Source: Clostridia bacterium
Lineage (GTDB): Bacteria > Bacillota_A > Clostridia > Oscillospirales > CAG-272
Assembly (NCBI GenBank): GCA_017959485.1
Contig: JAGDAM010000381.1
Coordinates: 1 to 7,933, forward strand
Direction: 5' to 3'
Length of the DNA stretch: 7,933 nt
Of this stretch, positions 6,806-7,933 are shown piece after piece; the first letter of the stretch is position 1, and each line of letters opens with the position of its first letter. A model generated the notes under the pieces. It was given only the letters and a program-made list of their open reading frames with translations. It did no database searches and was not told the DNA's origin. Position numbers and translations under genes: made by a program.

Positions 6806-7657
6806 TCATTCCTCCCCGAAGCCCTCGTCAAGAGAGCGCTTCAGATCGAGAAGATCCTTGCTCTCGGGATGATAGCCGAGACCTTCCCGCAGCCACAGGC
6901 CCGCGGAGACGGCGTCCTGTGCCGAAACCGCGGTCAGGACCGCGCTTTTCCAGTTGACCTCTTCAAAAGGGGCTATCCTTATCAGCTCTCGCGCGAAGGG
7001 AAGCGCGTCTTCGTACTTTCCCTCCCCGGTCAGGACTATAACGTATGAGATCAGATATTCGGGACGCCCGAGAACCGGATCGGCGGGAAGAGGCGAAAGC
7101 TCGGGATCGAAAACCTCGTAAAGCTCGTCTTCCGAGGCGCGAAGACGGTCCCGGAGCGAATACAGCGAGTCGATCGGCATATCCTTCAGAAAGTGAAAAT
7201 CGAACGGTTCGTCGGGGTAGTTCAGCATGGACGACGCGGCTGCGTAGCGCGCCTCGGCTTCATCTTTAATTCCCTGAACGTCATAGATCAGTCCGTCGAA
7301 ATACCATGCGTACGGAGACGACGGGGAAAGGCGCTCGAGATCGGAGAAATCGGTAAACCGGCTTCCCTCGGCGAGCGAGGCGAAGCTGTCGCCCTCGCCG
7401 CGCAGCCAGAGTATCTTTTCGGCCGCGAGCCGAAGAGATCCGAGCGCGGCGCCGGCGTATCCGTACCAGTACGCCGCCGATTCCTCCATCGTCAGCCCGT
7501 CGAAACTGTCGCCGCTCTTTTTGCAGAAGGCGGCGGTCTTTTCGATCTGCCCGATCAGTTCCTGACCGTTCTCCGGCTCTTTCGTGCCGCCGCAGCCGGC
7601 GACCGCGAGCGCGAACAGGAGAAGAAGTGAGATCAGGATTAGGTTTTTTCTTCTCAT
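6806..7657 (-). CDS. TPR-like lipoprotein
   Basis: The 283-residue product is a probable extracytoplasmic lipoprotein. The signal peptide has RRK at the N-terminus, a Leu/Ile/Ala core and lipobox AVAGC with Cys22, then a short GGTKEPENG linker. The rest is almost entirely helical. Segments at about 115-148 (AWYFDGLIYDVQGIKDEAEARYAAA), 200-232 (YLISYVIVLTGEGKYEDALPFARELIRIAP) and 233-266 have the spacing and small/aromatic residues of tetratricopeptide-type helix pairs, which usually mediate protein contacts. No enzymatic motif is visible. ATG 7657 follows GGAGGAG at good spacing. It is the first gene of the minus-strand cluster; its last codons contain the SD of the next gene, and its TGA is 5 bases before that gene's ATG, indicating translational coupling. 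The name 'TPR-like' is inferred from pattern and may be wrong in detail. Confidence 0.85.
   Translation of the reverse strand: MRRKNLILISLLLLFALAVAGCGGTKEPENGQELIGQIEKTAAFCKKSGDSFDGLTMEESAAYWYGYAGAALGSLRLAAEKILWLRGEGDSFASLAEGSRFTDFSDLERLSPSSPYAWYFDGLIYDVQGIKDEAEARYAAASSMLNYPDEPFDFHFLKDMPIDSLYSLRDRLRASEDELYEVFDPELSPLPADPVLGRPEYLISYVIVLTGEGKYEDALPFARELIRIAPFEEVNWKSAVLTAVSAQDAVSAGLWLREGLGYHPESKDLLDLKRSLDEGFGEE
6811..6815 (-). promoter_or_regulatory. Ribosome binding site inside the end of the TPR-like lipoprotein gene
   Basis: GGAGG on the minus strand lies within the GGG-GAG-GAA codons at the C-terminus of the upstream gene. It is 1 base from ATG 6809 and 10 bases from ATG 6800. The spacing favours the second ATG for the secreted protein, and the arrangement implies that translation of the two genes is coupled. 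Confidence 0.65.
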
Positions 7658-7670
7658 TCGTTACTCCTCC

Positions 7671-7710
7671 GGAAACACCGTACAATTCGACTTCGCGAAC
7701 GCATCCCGCG
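7671..7710 (+). repeat. Degenerate repeat copy A
   Basis: It opens with GGAAACACCGTACAATTCGA and continues to GAACGCATCCCGCG. It matches copies B and C at ACCG-ACAATTCGAC and CGCATCC, with a short insertion containing TTCGCGAA. It directly precedes the SD of the TPR-like lipoprotein gene on the other strand. Confidence 0.45.
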
Positions 7711-7728
7711 CCGCGGAGTTGCCTGCTC

Positions 7729-7779
7729 CTTCGGCGCCTCGGGGGTATTCCGCGGAGCGGAGCCGCCCCTGCGCCGAAG
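7729..7779. other. Large hairpin in the leader of the envelope cluster
   Basis: CTTCGGCGC (7729-7737) pairs with GCGCCGAAG (7771-7779). Four further GGGG/CCCC pairs continue the stem after a small internal loop, and an inner TCCGC/GCGGA hairpin lies at about 7749-7761. On the minus strand it is 70-120 bases before the first ATG of the cluster and has no T-run after it, so it is more like a structured leader or repeat than a terminator. Confidence 0.5.
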
Positions 7780-7809
7780 TGTGGAAAAACGCTCGGTTTT
7801 TTGCGACTA

Positions 7810-7851
7810 TTTAAGGCAATACCGCACAATTCGACGCACGCGTCTTGACGG
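7810..7851 (+). repeat. Repeat copy B, with the 18-base exact match
   Basis: Bases 7810-7827 are identical to the minus strand at 3053-3070. The remainder (to 7851) matches copy C in the same register: AATACCGC, ATTC, CGCACGC, TC-TG-CGG. Copies B and C are direct repeats with a period of 56 bases. Confidence 0.65.
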
Positions 7852-7870
7852 CTCATTTTACGCCTGTAGG

Positions 7871-7907
7871 GGTAATACCGCGCCATTCACCGCACGCATC
7901 CTGCCGG
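7871..7907 (+). repeat. Repeat copy C
   Basis: The copy begins GGTAATACCGCGCCATTCAC and ends GCATCCTGCCGG. It lines up without gaps against copy B over 37 bases with about nine differences. More copies may lie beyond the window edge. Confidence 0.55.
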
Positions 7908-7933
7908 CCATTTTCGTACCGGTTTCCGCTTCG

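Larger units (their letters stand above)
7658..7933. other. Non-coding region upstream of the envelope cluster
   Basis: About 276 bases without a believable gene, and reaching the window edge. It carries three degenerate copies of a repeat (7671-7710, 7815-7851, 7871-7907), a large hairpin (7729-7779) and a T6 run on the plus strand (7797-7802). The promoter for the cluster should lie here or beyond, but no convincing -35/-10 pair was found on the minus strand. Confidence 0.6.

Noticed and set aside
6807..6809. ATG 6809 as the start of the secreted protein
   Set aside because: It is one base from the SD and overlaps the previous stop. ATG 6800 starts a standard MKK signal peptide at workable spacing.
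7845..7880. Possible plus-strand promoter (TTGACG with downstream TAATAC)
   Set aside because: The spacing is 22 bases, the -10-like bases belong to repeat copy C, and no plus-strand gene follows.
7281..7886. 201-codon minus-strand frame across the leader and the lipoprotein gene
   Set aside because: It overlaps the TPR-like lipoprotein in another frame, is very rich in Arg, and would run through the repeats and hairpin. It looks like a shadow.
7671..7907. CRISPR array
   Set aside because: Only three diverged copies with unequal spacing and no conserved repeat-spacer pattern, and no cas genes in the window.

Overview
The window comes from a chromosome of moderately high GC content. The gene families point to the Firmicutes, probably Clostridia of the Oscillospiraceae/Ruminococcaceae kind. 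The evidence is a Firmicutes-like recA-recX pair, Gly-Cys lipoproteins with a DUF6591-like domain, a stand-alone reverse transcriptase of a type common in gut Clostridia, and good GGAGG ribosome binding sites. This assignment is inference from sequence style, not from a search.

Layout. (1) Bases 1-1603, plus strand: the last 300 codons of recA, then recX, both recombination core genes. A long palindrome starts in the recX stop codon (1600-1642), and an intrinsic terminator-like hairpin lies at 1725-1759. (2) Bases 1798-3018, minus strand: a complete 406-residue reverse transcriptase with a YADD active site and no accessory domain. It is not a group II intron, retron or DGR enzyme by the motifs visible. 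(3) Bases 3019-3262: a gene-free stretch of about 240 bases, unusually rich in inverted repeats. It holds a terminator for the gene behind it, a 13-bp closing stem around nested stems that ends in a T-run, and a 9-bp hairpin just upstream of the RT start. This is a candidate structured RNA partnered with the RT. (4) Bases 3264-7657, minus strand: a probable four-gene operon for cell-envelope proteins. In transcription order these are a TPR-like lipoprotein, a secreted protein of unknown family, a lipoprotein with repeated DUF6591-like domains, and a small cytoplasmic protein whose frame is interrupted by an in-frame TAG. (5) Bases 7658-7933: non-coding, with three degenerate copies of a repeat and a large hairpin.

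How it fits together. RecA and RecX form the usual effector/modulator pair. The envelope genes are close together and one junction looks translationally coupled, so they are probably made together; the substrate or process is unknown. The RT and its structured upstream region sit between these two conserved blocks. An 18-base sequence occurs exactly, in opposite orientations, just upstream of the RT (3053-3070) and upstream of the envelope operon (7810-7827), so the intergenic regions share a repeat family.

The most interesting items are the RT with its possible upstream ncRNA, the in-frame TAG inside an otherwise intact reading frame, and the shared repeat.
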